Below are positions 36,517-44,543 of a DNA stretch of 44,629 nt, one piece after another. The notes under the pieces are model-generated. The model searched no databases. It had not been told where the DNA came from and was given only the letters and a program-made list of their open reading frames with translations. Where the stretch lies: the NCBI RefSeq assembly GCF_900102075.1, contig NZ_FNAV01000029.1, positions 1 to 44,629 on the forward strand, in the 5' to 3' direction. The translations under genes were made by a program, and so were the position numbers. Source of the DNA: Salipiger thiooxidans (GTDB lineage: Bacteria > Pseudomonadota > Alphaproteobacteria > Rhodobacterales > Rhodobacteraceae). Within the stretch, counting starts at the first letter, position 1. The number at the start of each line of letters is the position of its first letter.

Positions 36517-37656
36517 ATGCTGTCGCTGACCTTCGAGGGGGCGCGGGTGATGCGCCCGGACGGCTGGGACGACGCGCCTCTGGCCATCGACGGCGGGCGG
36601 GTGGTCGAGGGCGCCGCCGGGCGCCGGGTTGACCTGACGGGCTACGACATCCTGCCCGGCATCGTCGACGCCCATGGCGACGGGTTCGAACGCCACATGG
36701 CACCGCGCCGCGGGGCGCTGCGCGAACGCGAGTCAGGCATGGTGGCCTGCGCGGCGGAGCTTGCCGCCAACGGCATCACCACGGCGATGCTGGCGCAGTT
36801 CTGGTCGTGGGAAGGCGGCATGCGCGGGCCGGAGTTCGCCGAGGAGGTCTTTACCTCGGTCAGCGCGGTTGCCCCCACGGTGCCGGTGGACCTGCGGCTG
36901 CAGCTGCGGCTCGAGACGCATTTCCTCGACAGGTTTGCCGAGGCCGAGGCCGCCGTGGCGCGGCACGGCATCGGCTACGTGGTGTTCAACGACCACCTGC
37001 CCCACGCCCGGCTTGCCGAGGGGCGCAAGCCGCCGCGGCTGACCGGACAGGCGCTGAAATCCGGGCGCTCGCCCGAGACCCATCTCGCGCTGATGCAGGC
37101 GCTGCACGCCCGCGCCGACGAGGTCCCCGAGGCGCTGGACGGGCTCTGTGCGCGGCTGGCAGCGCGGGGCGTGCGCATGGGCAGCCACGACGACCGGACC
37201 GCCGGGGCGCGCGCCGGGTGGCGGGCCCGGGGCGTGCGTGTGTCGGAGTTCCCCGAGACCATCGAGGCGGCGCAGGCGGCACGGGATGGCGGCGACGCGG
37301 TGGTGCTGGGCGCGCCCAACGTGGTGCGCGGGGCGAGCCACGCGGGCAACGTGGCGGCGAGCGAGCTGATCGGGCGGGGCCTTTGCGATGCGCTGGCCTC
37401 GGATTACCACTACCCGGCGCCGGCGCGGGCGGCGTGGCGCTGCGTTGAGCTGGGGCTGCTGGACGCGCCCGAGGCGTGGCGGCTGGTCTCCGACGGGCCG
37501 GCGCGGCTGCTGGGGCTGGCCGATCGCGGACGGCTGGAGCCGGGGCTGCGGGCGGATCTGGTGGTGATGGACCGCGCGACGCGGCGGATCTCGATGACCG
37601 TGGCCGGCGGGCAGGTGGCCTGGCTCTCGGGGGCTCTGGCGGGGCGGCTGATCTGA
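36517..37656 (+). CDS. PhnM-like alpha-D-ribose 1-methylphosphonate 5-triphosphate diphosphatase
   Basis: PhnM acts in the C-P lyase phosphonate pathway, removing pyrophosphate from the ribosyl phosphonate triphosphate. This 379-residue amidohydrolase has the length of PhnM (about 378). The metal motif is DAHGDGFERH (His53, Asp55), in place of the usual HTDNLERH; VVFNDHLPHARL, RMGSHDDRT, VLGAPNVVRGASHAGNVAA and ALASDYHYPA follow. No other phn genes are present, so an alternative substrate is possible. GAGGT lies 7 bp before the ATG at 36517. Confidence 0.75.
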   Translation: MLSLTFEGARVMRPDGWDDAPLAIDGGRVVEGAAGRRVDLTGYDILPGIVDAHGDGFERHMAPRRGALRERESGMVACAAELAANGITTAMLAQFWSWEGGMRGPEFAEEVFTSVSAVAPTVPVDLRLQLRLETHFLDRFAEAEAAVARHGIGYVVFNDHLPHARLAEGRKPPRLTGQALKSGRSPETHLALMQALHARADEVPEALDGLCARLAARGVRMGSHDDRTAGARAGWRARGVRVSEFPETIEAAQAARDGGDAVVLGAPNVVRGASHAGNVAASELIGRGLCDALASDYHYPAPARAAWRCVELGLLDAPEAWRLVSDGPARLLGLADRGRLEPGLRADLVVMDRATRRISMTVAGGQVAWLSGALAGRLI

Positions 37657-37671
37657 GGGCCGCGCCCGTGG

Positions 37672-37734
37672 CGGGGGCAGGAGCGAGGGGCCAGCCCCTC
37701 GCGCTCCCCGGAGTTTAGGGGCAAGATGAAGGCG
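37672..37734 (+). repeat. Dispersed repeat, copy D
   Basis: It consists of the hairpin GAGCGAGGGG-ccag-CCCCTCGCGCTC (10 pairs), then CCCCGGAGTTTAGGGGCAAG and ATGAAGG. It lies between the convergent phnM and purK genes and may terminate both. Confidence 0.7.
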
Positions 37735-37762
37735 GGGCGTGGCGCCCCGGTCCAGACGCGGG

Positions 37763-38833
37763 TCAGCCGCGGATGATGCGGTTCACGTGGCCCATCTTGC
37801 GACCGGCCTTGACGGCGCCCTTGCCGTAGAGGTGGATCGCGGTGTCGGCTTCGCGCGCCAGTTCCGGCAGCCGGTCGAGATCGTCGCCGATCAGGTTCTC
37901 CATCTGCACGTCGGCGTAGCGGCTGCCGTCGCCGAGCGGCCAGTTGGCCACGGCGCGGATGTGCTGTTCGAACTGGTCGATGGTGCAGCCGTTCTGGGTC
38001 CAGTGGCCGGAGTTGTGGACCCGCGGCGCCATCTCGTTCACCAGCAGGCCCTGCGGCGTCACGAAGAGCTCGACGCCCATCACGCCCACGTAGTTGAGCG
38101 CGTTGAGGATCTGCGCCGCGAGCAGCACCGCGTCGGTGCGCTGCTTGCCGGAGAGGCGCGCAGGCACGGTGGTGGTGCGCAGGATGCCCTCGCGGTGGAT
38201 GTTCTCGCCCGGGTCGAAGCAGGCCACCGAGCCGTCGGCGCTGCGGGCGGCGATCACCGAGACCTCGCAGGAGAACTCGACGAAGCCCTCGAGGATGGCG
38301 GGCGCGCCGCGCATGTCTTCGAGTGCCTTTGCGGCGTCCTCGGGTCCGAGGATTCGCGCCTGGCCCTTGCCGTCGTAGCCGAAGCGGCGGGTCTTGAGGA
38401 TTGCGGGCGTGCCGATCACCTCGAGCGCCGCGGCGAGGCTGTCGGCGTCGGTGATGTCTGCGAAGGGCGCGGTCCTGAGGCCCAGATCGGTCAGGAAGGT
38501 CTTCTCGGTGAGCCGGTCCTGGCTCACGCGCAGCGCCTCGCGTCCGGGACGGATCGGGCGCAGCTCCTGCAGCACGTCGAGCGCCGCGGTGGGGATGTTC
38601 TCGAACTCGTAGGTGATCACGTCGACCGAGGCCGCGAATTCCGCCAGCGCGTCGTGGTCCTCGTAGGAGGCGGTGGTCACAGCATCGGCCACGTGGCCGG
38701 CGGGCGGGTTCGCCCCCGGCTCGAAGACGTGGGTGCGCAGGCCGAGGCGGCTGGCCGCGACCGAGAGCATCCGGCCGAGCTGTCCGCCGCCGAGAATGCC
38801 GATGGTCGCTCCTTGGGGAAGTTGGTCGGACAT
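37763..38833 (-). CDS. purK: N5-carboxyaminoimidazole ribonucleotide synthase
   Basis: PurK uses ATP and bicarbonate to carboxylate AIR to N5-CAIR in purine synthesis. This 356-residue ATP-grasp protein has the N-terminal GILGGGQLGRMLS, TYEFENIP, the ATP-binding RFGYDGKGQ, EGFVEFSCEVSVIAAR and NEMAPRVHNSGHWT. The ATG at 38833 has GGAGG 5 bp upstream and is preferred over the in-frame ATG 69 bp earlier. purE is upstream with a 107 bp gap, which holds the GC-rich stem GCCG-gag-CGGC. Confidence 0.96.
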   Translation of the reverse strand: MSDQLPQGATIGILGGGQLGRMLSVAASRLGLRTHVFEPGANPPAGHVADAVTTASYEDHDALAEFAASVDVITYEFENIPTAALDVLQELRPIRPGREALRVSQDRLTEKTFLTDLGLRTAPFADITDADSLAAALEVIGTPAILKTRRFGYDGKGQARILGPEDAAKALEDMRGAPAILEGFVEFSCEVSVIAARSADGSVACFDPGENIHREGILRTTTVPARLSGKQRTDAVLLAAQILNALNYVGVMGVELFVTPQGLLVNEMAPRVHNSGHWTQNGCTIDQFEQHIRAVANWPLGDGSRYADVQMENLIGDDLDRLPELAREADTAIHLYGKGAVKAGRKMGHVNRIIRG

Positions 38834-38940
38834 GGTCTGCCTCCGGTGCTGGGTGTCTCGGGGCGGTTCTGTCGCGAAACGCCGCCGCAGGCAAGCGGGC
38901 ATTGCCCCGGACGCGCCGCCGGAGCGGCGCCGGGCCCGCC

Positions 38941-39435
38941 TCAGCCGCGCTCGGGCTCGTCGGGGATCGAGGCGGACAGCGCGTCGCGCCAGGCGTCGAG
39001 CCGGTCGGCGAGAGCCGGGTCCTGCAGCGCGAGGATACCCGCGGCCATGAGCCCTGCGTTGGCCGCGCCGGCACCGCCGATGGCCATTGTGCCGACCGGG
39101 AAGCCGCGCGGCATCTGGACGATGGAATAGAGGCTGTCGACACCCGAGAGCGCGCGCGTCTGCACCGGCACGCCGAGCACCGGCACGCGGGTCTTGGAGG
39201 CCATCATGCCGGGCAGGTGCGCGGCACCGCCGGCGCCGGCGATGATCACCTGCAGTCCGCGCTCGGCCGCGGTCTTGCCGTAGCTCCAGAGCCTGTCCGG
39301 CGTGCGATGCGCCGAGACGATCCTCACCTCGTAGCGCACGCCCAGTTCGTCGAGAATCCGTGCGGCCTCTTCCATGGTCGGCCAGTCCGACTGGCTGCCC
39401 ATGATGATCCCGACCTTGACCGCCTCTTCCGCCAT
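38941..39435 (-). CDS. purE: N5-carboxyaminoimidazole ribonucleotide mutase
   Basis: PurE converts N5-CAIR to CAIR, following PurK. The 164-residue protein has the class I signatures [36 protein letters not shown] and [10 protein letters not shown]. Its start at 39435 is the usual length. A sigma-70-like promoter is proposed at 39466-39493. Confidence 0.97.
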   Translation of the reverse strand: MAEEAVKVGIIMGSQSDWPTMEEAARILDELGVRYEVRIVSAHRTPDRLWSYGKTAAERGLQVIIAGAGGAAHLPGMMASKTRVPVLGVPVQTRALSGVDSLYSIVQMPRGFPVGTMAIGGAGAANAGLMAAGILALQDPALADRLDAWRDALSASIPDEPERG

Positions 39436-39465
39436 TCCGTGCCCTCTGCCCTGAAAGAAGCCCGC

Positions 39466-39493
39466 ACTATAGCGGTTGGCCGTCCCTTGTCCA
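39466..39493 (-). promoter_or_regulatory. Candidate purE promoter
   Basis: On the minus strand TGGACA (39493-39488) and TATAGT (39471-39466) are separated by 16 bp, one mismatch per element from the sigma-70 consensus. Transcription would begin about 25 bp before purE. The -35 lies in the loop of the hairpin after the glutathione transferase gene. Confidence 0.45.
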
Positions 39494-39510
39494 TGCGGCA
39501 GGGGACGGCC
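39478..39510 (-). terminator. Hairpin downstream of the glutathione transferase gene
   Basis: GGCCGTCCC (39478-39486) and GGGACGGCC (39502-39510) pair perfectly over 9 bp around a 15-base loop, about 15 bp after the stop. No T-run follows on the minus strand, so termination strength is uncertain. Confidence 0.5.
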
Positions 39511-39522
39511 GGGGGACCTGTG

Positions 39523-40380
39523 TCAGGCCGGCATCTTGTCCTGCGTCCGGCTGTCGAAATCCGAGGCCGCGTGACGCTCGTGCAGCTGCTCCGAGGGCTC
39601 GCCCGAGGTCTTGTTGACGATGCGGCCGCGTTGCACCGCCGGACGCTCGGCGATCTCGTCGGCCCAGCGGATCACGTTCTTGTAGCTCTGCACGTCGAGG
39701 AACTCGCCCGCGTCGTAGGCGCCGCCATGCACGGTGCGCCCGTACCACGGCCAGATCGCGATGTCGGCGATGGTGTAGTCGTCGCCGGTGACGAACCTGC
39801 GGTCCGAGAGGTTGCGGTCGAGCACGTCGAGCTGGCGCTTCACCTCCATGGCGAAACGGTCGATGGGGTATTCCATCTTGTAGGGCGCATAGGCATAGAA
39901 ATGCCCGAAGCCGCCGCCGAGGTAGGGCGCGCTGCCCATCTGCCAGAACAGCCACGAGAGCATCTCGGCCCGGTCCTCGGGCTTGCCGAGGAAGGCGCCG
40001 AACTGCTCGGCGAGGTGCATCAGGATGGCGCCGGATTCGAAGACCCGCACGGGCTTGTCGCCGGAGCGGTCGAGCAGCGCCGGGATCTTGGAGTTCGGGT
40101 TCACCTCGACAAAGCCCGAGCCGAACTGATCGCCGTCGCCGATCTTGATCAGCCACGCGTCGTATTCGGCGGCGTGGCCAGCAGCGAGCAGTTCCTCGAA
40201 CAGGATCGTCACCTTCTGCCCGTTGGGCGTGGCGAGGCTGTAGAGCTGGAACGGGTGCTCTCCGGTCGGCAGCTCCTTGTCGTGGGTCGCCCCCGCGATG
40301 GGACGGTTGAGCGACGCCCACTGGCCGCCGTTCTCCTTTTCCCAGGTCCAGACCCGGGGCGGGGTGTACTCTTCGGTCAT
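39523..40380 (-). CDS. YghU-like glutathione transferase / disulfide-bond oxidoreductase
   Basis: The 285-residue protein is close to the length of E. coli YghU (288) and follows its plan: an N-terminal extension (YTPPRVWTWEKENGGQWASLNRPIAGATHDKELP), a thioredoxin fold (HPFQLYSLATPNGQKVTILFEEL, NPNSKIPAL, VFESGAILMHLAE) and a helical domain with DDYTIADIAIWPWYG. YghU has glutathione-disulfide reductase activity with little classical transferase activity. GGAAGGGAA precedes the ATG at 40380. Confidence 0.9.
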   Translation of the reverse strand: MTEEYTPPRVWTWEKENGGQWASLNRPIAGATHDKELPTGEHPFQLYSLATPNGQKVTILFEELLAAGHAAEYDAWLIKIGDGDQFGSGFVEVNPNSKIPALLDRSGDKPVRVFESGAILMHLAEQFGAFLGKPEDRAEMLSWLFWQMGSAPYLGGGFGHFYAYAPYKMEYPIDRFAMEVKRQLDVLDRNLSDRRFVTGDDYTIADIAIWPWYGRTVHGGAYDAGEFLDVQSYKNVIRWADEIAERPAVQRGRIVNKTSGEPSEQLHERHAASDFDSRTQDKMPA

Positions 40381-40444
40381 TGGCGCATTCCCTTCCGATT
40401 GTTCCCCGTGAAACGTAACGACGCATCGGGGAAATGCCAGACCC

Positions 40445-40470
40445 GGACCTGTGCCACGCTGCACAGGTCC
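40445..40470. promoter_or_regulatory. Perfect 10-6-10 inverted repeat upstream of the YghU-like gene
   Basis: GGACCTGTGC and GCACAGGTCC flank CACGCT. The centre is about 77 bp upstream of the YghU-like ATG. It could be an operator (half-site spacing suits a dimer) or, in the leader RNA, a hairpin. Confidence 0.5.
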
Positions 40471-40681
40471 CTCGCGCCCGGACGCGCAGGACAGAGATCA
40501 GGCGGCCGGGTCGCATCTGTCGCGGAAATGCCCGGCCATGAGGCGGTCCCGGGACGGGATGTCGCGCATCGGGACCATGCCGACGGGCGCGCGCCCGGAA
40601 CTGGCGATGGGCAGGGAACGGCAGCCGCCGCCGCTGCGCCTTCGTCAGACGGGGGATTCCGGACGTCGCGGCGCAGCGCAC

Positions 40682-40696
40682 GTTTCCCTTCTGTTC
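40682..40696 (+). promoter_or_regulatory. SOS (LexA)-like box upstream of the helicase
   Basis: GTTT-N7-GTTC differs by one base from the alphaproteobacterial LexA box GTTC-N7-GTTC. It lies 22 bp before the helicase ATG, overlapping where a promoter with TATCTT (about 40706-40711) as -10 would be. The fit with a DNA-damage gene makes it credible, although such short sites arise by chance. Confidence 0.4.
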
Positions 40697-40718
40697 GTGC
40701 GCCCCTATCTTCCCCGAC

Positions 40719-43139
40719 ATGAGAGCGCTTCCCCCCCCCCTCCAAGGCTGGTTCGACCGGCGAGGCTGGCAGATCCACCCGCACCAGAGCGCCATGCTCG
40801 AGCGGGCGGACGCGCCCTGCCTGCTGCTGATCGCGCCGACCGGCGGCGGCAAGACGCTGGCGGGGTTCCTGCCGACGCTGGCCGAGCTGACCGAGGCGCC
40901 GCGCAGCGGGCTGCACACGCTCTACGTCTCGCCGCTCAAGGCGCTGGCCGCCGACATCCGGCGCAACCTGCTGATCCCCATCGAAGAAGCCGGGCTGCCG
41001 ATCCGGGTCGAAGACCGCACCGGCGACACCCCCGCCAGCCGCAAGAAGCGCCAGCGCGCCGACCCACCGCACATCCTGCTCACCACGCCCGAGAGCCTCG
41101 CACTGCTGACCTCCTACGAGGACGCGCCGCGCATGTTCGCGGGGCTGCAGCGGGTGGTGGTGGACGAGATCCACGCGCTGGCGGAAAGCAAGCGCGGCGA
41201 CCAGCTGATGCTGGCGCTGGCGCGGCTGCAGGGCATGTGCCCCGACCTGCGCCGTGTCGGGCTCTCGGCCACGGTCGAGGATCCGCAGGCCATCGCCCGG
41301 CTGCTCGCCCGCCATCCCGACCCCTGCGAGATCGTCGAGGCCGACCCCGGCCCCGAGCCCGACATCTCGATGCTGGTCACCGAGGCCGCACCGCCGTGGT
41401 CCGGGGGCGGCGCCGCCTACAGCATTCCCGCGGTGCTCGAGCAGGTGAAGCAGCACCGCACCACCCTGATCTTTCACAACACGCGGGCGCAGGCCGAGAT
41501 CTTCTTCCACAACCTCTGGCTCGCCAACGAGGACGCGCTGCCCATCGGCATCCACCACGGCTCGCTCGACCGAGGCCAGCGCGAAAAGGTCGAGGCCGCG
41601 ATGGTCCGGGGCGAGCTGCGCGCCATCGTCTGCACCGGCTCGCTGGACCTCGGGATCGACTGGGGCGACGTGGACCTGGTGATCCAGATCGGCGCGCCGA
41701 AGAACGTCAAGCGGCTGGTGCAGCGCATTGGCCGGGCCAACCACCGCTACAACGCGCCATCGAAGGCGCTGCTGGTGCCCGCCAACCGCTTCGAGGTGGT
41801 CGAATGCCTCGCCGCGCTAGAGGCGGTGAAGGAGCACGATCTCGACGGCGAGTGGCGCGGACGCGGGCCACGCGACGTGCTCTGCCAGCACATCCTCATC
41901 GCCGCCTGCGCCGGGCCGTTCGGGGCCGATGCGCTTTACGCCGAGATGACGCAGGCCGGGGCCTACGCCGACCTCACCCGGGCCGAGTTCGACGCCTGCC
42001 TCGCCTTCTGCGCCACCGGCGGCTACGCGCTGCGGGCCTACGACCGCTGGCAGCGCTTGCTGCAGCGCCCGGACGGGCTCTGGCAATTGCGCGACCCGCG
42101 CTCGGCGGCGCGCATCCGGCAGAACATCGGGACGATCCAGGACACCGACACCCTGAAAGTCCGCTGGCGCGGCCGTGGCGGCGCGCCGCTGGGCGAGATC
42201 GAGGAAGGCTTCGCCACCTCCCTCAGCCGCGGCGACACCTTCCTCATCGGAGGCCAGATCGTGCGTTACGAGGGCCTGCGCGAAATGGTGGTCGAGGTCA
42301 CCCGCGACGCCGCGAAGAAGCCCAAGATCGCCACCTTCATGGGCACCAAGTTCGCCACCTCGACCCAGCTCTCGCACCGCATCCTGCGCATGTTCCGCCA
42401 GCCCGGCTGGCCCGGCCTGCCCGCCCACACCGCCGAGTGGCTGGCGCTTCAGCGCGAGGTCAGCCGCCTGCCCGAGCCCGGCCGCCTGCTGATCGAGAGC
42501 TTCCCCCACGACGGGCGCGAGCAGCTTGTGGCCTATGGCTTCGCCGGGCGCAACGCCATGCAGACGCTGGGCCTTCTGCTCACCAAGCGGATGGAGGAAG
42601 AGGGGCTCGCCCCCATGGGCTTCGTGTCCTCGGACTACGCGGTGCTGATCTGGGGGCTGGACGCGGTGACCGATCCCGCGCCGCTCTTCGACCTCGCCAA
42701 GCTCGAGGCAGGGCTCGAGACATGGCTGCAGGGCAACGCGGTGATGAAGCGCACGTTCCGGGCCTCGGCCACCATCGCCGGGCTCATCGAGCGCAACACC
42801 GCGGGCCAGCGCAAGAGCGGGCGGCAGGCCACGATGTCGTCGGACATTCTCTACGACACACTCGTCAAATACGACCCCGACCACATCCTGCTGCAGATCA
42901 CCCGCGAGGAGGCGATGCGCGGCATGGTCGATTTCTCCCGCATCCGGGAGATGTGCGAACGGGTGGGCGACCGCATCGACTTGCTGCGGCTGGACCGGGT
43001 CTCGCCGCTCTCGGCGCCGCTCTTCCTCGAGCCCGGACGGGTGCCGATCGCCGGCAGCGCGGACGAGCGGCTGCTGCGCGACGAGGTGACGGCGCTTCTC
43101 GACAGCTCGGGCCTCGCGCTGATTGACAAGGCAAAGTGA
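40719..43139 (+). CDS. Ligase-associated DNA-damage-response DEXH helicase (Lhr-like)
   Basis: The 806-residue superfamily 2 helicase has Walker A APTGGGKT (39-46), motif Ia SPLKALAADI, DEIH (149-152), SAT (183-185), and the second RecA domain with IVCTGSLDLGIDWG and QRIGRANHR. The Lhr-core C-terminal region follows. In bacteria this type is encoded with an ATP-dependent ligase, an exonuclease and PdeM; only PdeM is in view. A run of ten C (40731-40740) occupies codons 5-8. Confidence 0.92.
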   Translation: MRALPPPLQGWFDRRGWQIHPHQSAMLERADAPCLLLIAPTGGGKTLAGFLPTLAELTEAPRSGLHTLYVSPLKALAADIRRNLLIPIEEAGLPIRVEDRTGDTPASRKKRQRADPPHILLTTPESLALLTSYEDAPRMFAGLQRVVVDEIHALAESKRGDQLMLALARLQGMCPDLRRVGLSATVEDPQAIARLLARHPDPCEIVEADPGPEPDISMLVTEAAPPWSGGGAAYSIPAVLEQVKQHRTTLIFHNTRAQAEIFFHNLWLANEDALPIGIHHGSLDRGQREKVEAAMVRGELRAIVCTGSLDLGIDWGDVDLVIQIGAPKNVKRLVQRIGRANHRYNAPSKALLVPANRFEVVECLAALEAVKEHDLDGEWRGRGPRDVLCQHILIAACAGPFGADALYAEMTQAGAYADLTRAEFDACLAFCATGGYALRAYDRWQRLLQRPDGLWQLRDPRSAARIRQNIGTIQDTDTLKVRWRGRGGAPLGEIEEGFATSLSRGDTFLIGGQIVRYEGLREMVVEVTRDAAKKPKIATFMGTKFATSTQLSHRILRMFRQPGWPGLPAHTAEWLALQREVSRLPEPGRLLIESFPHDGREQLVAYGFAGRNAMQTLGLLLTKRMEEEGLAPMGFVSSDYAVLIWGLDAVTDPAPLFDLAKLEAGLETWLQGNAVMKRTFRASATIAGLIERNTAGQRKSGRQATMSSDILYDTLVKYDPDHILLQITREEAMRGMVDFSRIREMCERVGDRIDLLRLDRVSPLSAPLFLEPGRVPIAGSADERLLRDEVTALLDSSGLALIDKAK

Positions 43140-43238
43140 TTACCGCTCAGGCAGAGTGTCGCCTCCAGGGACTCAATTGCTTGCGTTGCCGGCGCCAAGT
43201 CGGCGACCCTTGGTGACAGATTCTTTGTTTTTAGAGCG

Positions 43239-43367
43239 ATGACGCGATTTCCAAGAAATCCATTTCCAAAGGGCTGGTGGATTCTGCCCGGCATTGTCCT
43301 CGGCCTGCTGGCGTGGTGGTGGATCGTGCGTGCGCTCGGCCGTGTCATGTGCGTATCGCCCGAGTGA
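43239..43367 (+). CDS. Candidate 42-residue single-span membrane peptide
   Basis: The ATG at 43239 opens a 42-residue frame with the N-terminus MTRFPRNPFPKGWW (net positive), a hydrophobic stretch ILPGIVLGLLAWWWIVRALG long enough to cross the membrane, and a short tail VMCVSPE. It lies between the helicase and pdeM genes, 47 bp before the latter, on the same strand. The ribosome-binding site (AGAG) is weak. The base composition of the start region is AT-richer than its neighbours. No family is recognised; coding status is unproven. Confidence 0.45.
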   Translation: MTRFPRNPFPKGWWILPGIVLGLLAWWWIVRALGRVMCVSPE

Positions 43368-43414
43368 TCGCCGCCCCCTTGTCTCGCTCCCCCGATTGCG
43401 GCAAGGAACATCCC

Positions 43415-44080
43415 ATGAACACCCTCCGCTTCACCTTCCGCGGCGCCGAGCTTGCCGCGCTGCCCTCGGGCGCGCTCTACTGGGAAGACGAGCGGCTGCT
43501 GGTGGTCTCGGACCTGCATTTCGGCAAATCCGCCCGGCTCTCGGCGATCGGCGGCGCGGCGCTTCCACCCTACGAGACGCAGGAGACGCTGCTGCGGCTC
43601 GAGACGGATCTGGCCGAGACCGGGGCTGCCCGGGTGATCTGCCTCGGCGACAGCTTCGACGCCCGCGGCATCGCCGACGAGATGCCCGAGCGCGAACGGC
43701 TCTGGATCGCGCGGCTGCAGGCGGGCCGGGACTGGACATGGATCGAGGGCAACCACGACCCGGGCCCGGTCGCGCTTGGCGGCAGTCACCGCGCCGAGTT
43801 GCGGGTCCGCGAGCTTGCGTTCCGGCACATCGCCACGCCCGACGCCGAGGGCGAGGTCTCGGGGCACTACCACCCCAAGGCGCGGCTGCGGCTGCGTGGC
43901 AGGGCCCTGACGCGGCCCTGTTTCCTCGTGGACCGGGCACGGCTGATCCTGCCCGCCTATGGTGCCTACACCGGAGGGCTGCACTGTGACGCGGCGGTGC
44001 TGACCGGGCTCATGGCACCCGGGGCCACGGCGATTCTCACCGGGCCGTCGCCTGTGGCGATCCCGATGCCGCGCGGCTGA
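43415..44080 (+). CDS. pdeM: Ligase-associated DNA-damage-response endonuclease PdeM
   Basis: A 221-residue metallophosphoesterase. It has SDLHFGKSARL (Asp33, His35), GDSFDARG (Asp79), GNHD (112-115) and GHYHP (150-154), the four metal-binding blocks of the calcineurin fold. PdeM-type enzymes belong to the ligase-associated repair module. The ATG at 43415 has AAGGAA 6 bp upstream; the longer in-frame reading to 43277 overlaps the small membrane frame and has no homology. Confidence 0.9.
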   Translation: MNTLRFTFRGAELAALPSGALYWEDERLLVVSDLHFGKSARLSAIGGAALPPYETQETLLRLETDLAETGAARVICLGDSFDARGIADEMPERERLWIARLQAGRDWTWIEGNHDPGPVALGGSHRAELRVRELAFRHIATPDAEGEVSGHYHPKARLRLRGRALTRPCFLVDRARLILPAYGAYTGGLHCDAAVLTGLMAPGATAILTGPSPVAIPMPRG

Positions 44081-44119
44081 GGCTTGCCAAGCGCCGGGTC
44101 GCATGGCCTTCTGCGCGGC

Positions 44120-44527
44120 ATGGATCTCGAGAAACGGATAAGGTCGAGCTTCGACCGGCAGACGATGATGCAGACGATCGGCGCGCGGCTGGTTTCGGTG
44201 GCACCCGGCGCGGTGAGCATCGAGGCGGCGGTCCGCGGCGACCTGCAGCAGCAGCGCGGCTTCGCCCACGCGGCGCTGGCCTTCGCCATCGGCGACAGCG
44301 CCGCCGGCTACTCGGCGCTCACGGTGATTCCCGAGGACCACGACGTGGTGACCTCGGAAATGAAGATCCACCTGCTGGCCCCCGCCCGGGGCGAGACGCT
44401 GGTGGCCCGGGGCCGGGTGGTGAAACCCGGCCGCAGGCTGGTGATCGTCACGGCGGATGTCTTCGCGGTGGCGGACGGGGCCGAGACCCACGCCGCCCTT
44501 CTCACCGGGACGATGGTGCCGCTCTGA
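44120..44527 (+). CDS. PaaI-family hotdog thioesterase
   Basis: A 135-residue hotdog-fold protein. QQQRGFAHAALAFAIGDSAAG covers the active-site helix of PaaI-type acyl-CoA thioesterases, with His50 and Asp59, and EMKIHLLAPARGETLVARGRVV the central strands. It probably hydrolyses acyl- or phenylacetyl-CoA-type thioesters. The start at 44120 lacks a good ribosome-binding site. It is separated from pdeM by 39 bp and may be co-transcribed. Confidence 0.82.
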   Translation: MDLEKRIRSSFDRQTMMQTIGARLVSVAPGAVSIEAAVRGDLQQQRGFAHAALAFAIGDSAAGYSALTVIPEDHDVVTSEMKIHLLAPARGETLVARGRVVKPGRRLVIVTADVFAVADGAETHAALLTGTMVPL

Positions 44528-44543
44528 GCGGCACCCGCAGGGA

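Larger units (their letters stand above)
40381..40718. other. Intergenic region between the YghU-like gene and the DNA-damage helicase
   Basis: No gene is seen in these 338 bp. They contain a degenerate parS-like sequence (40400-40415), a perfect inverted repeat (40445-40470) and an SOS-like box near the helicase. The stretch between about 40480 and 40660 shows nothing recognisable. Confidence 0.55.

Noticed and set aside
36733..37410. Minus-strand frame in phnM
   Set aside because: Antisense to a well-supported amidohydrolase gene; no homologous motif seen.
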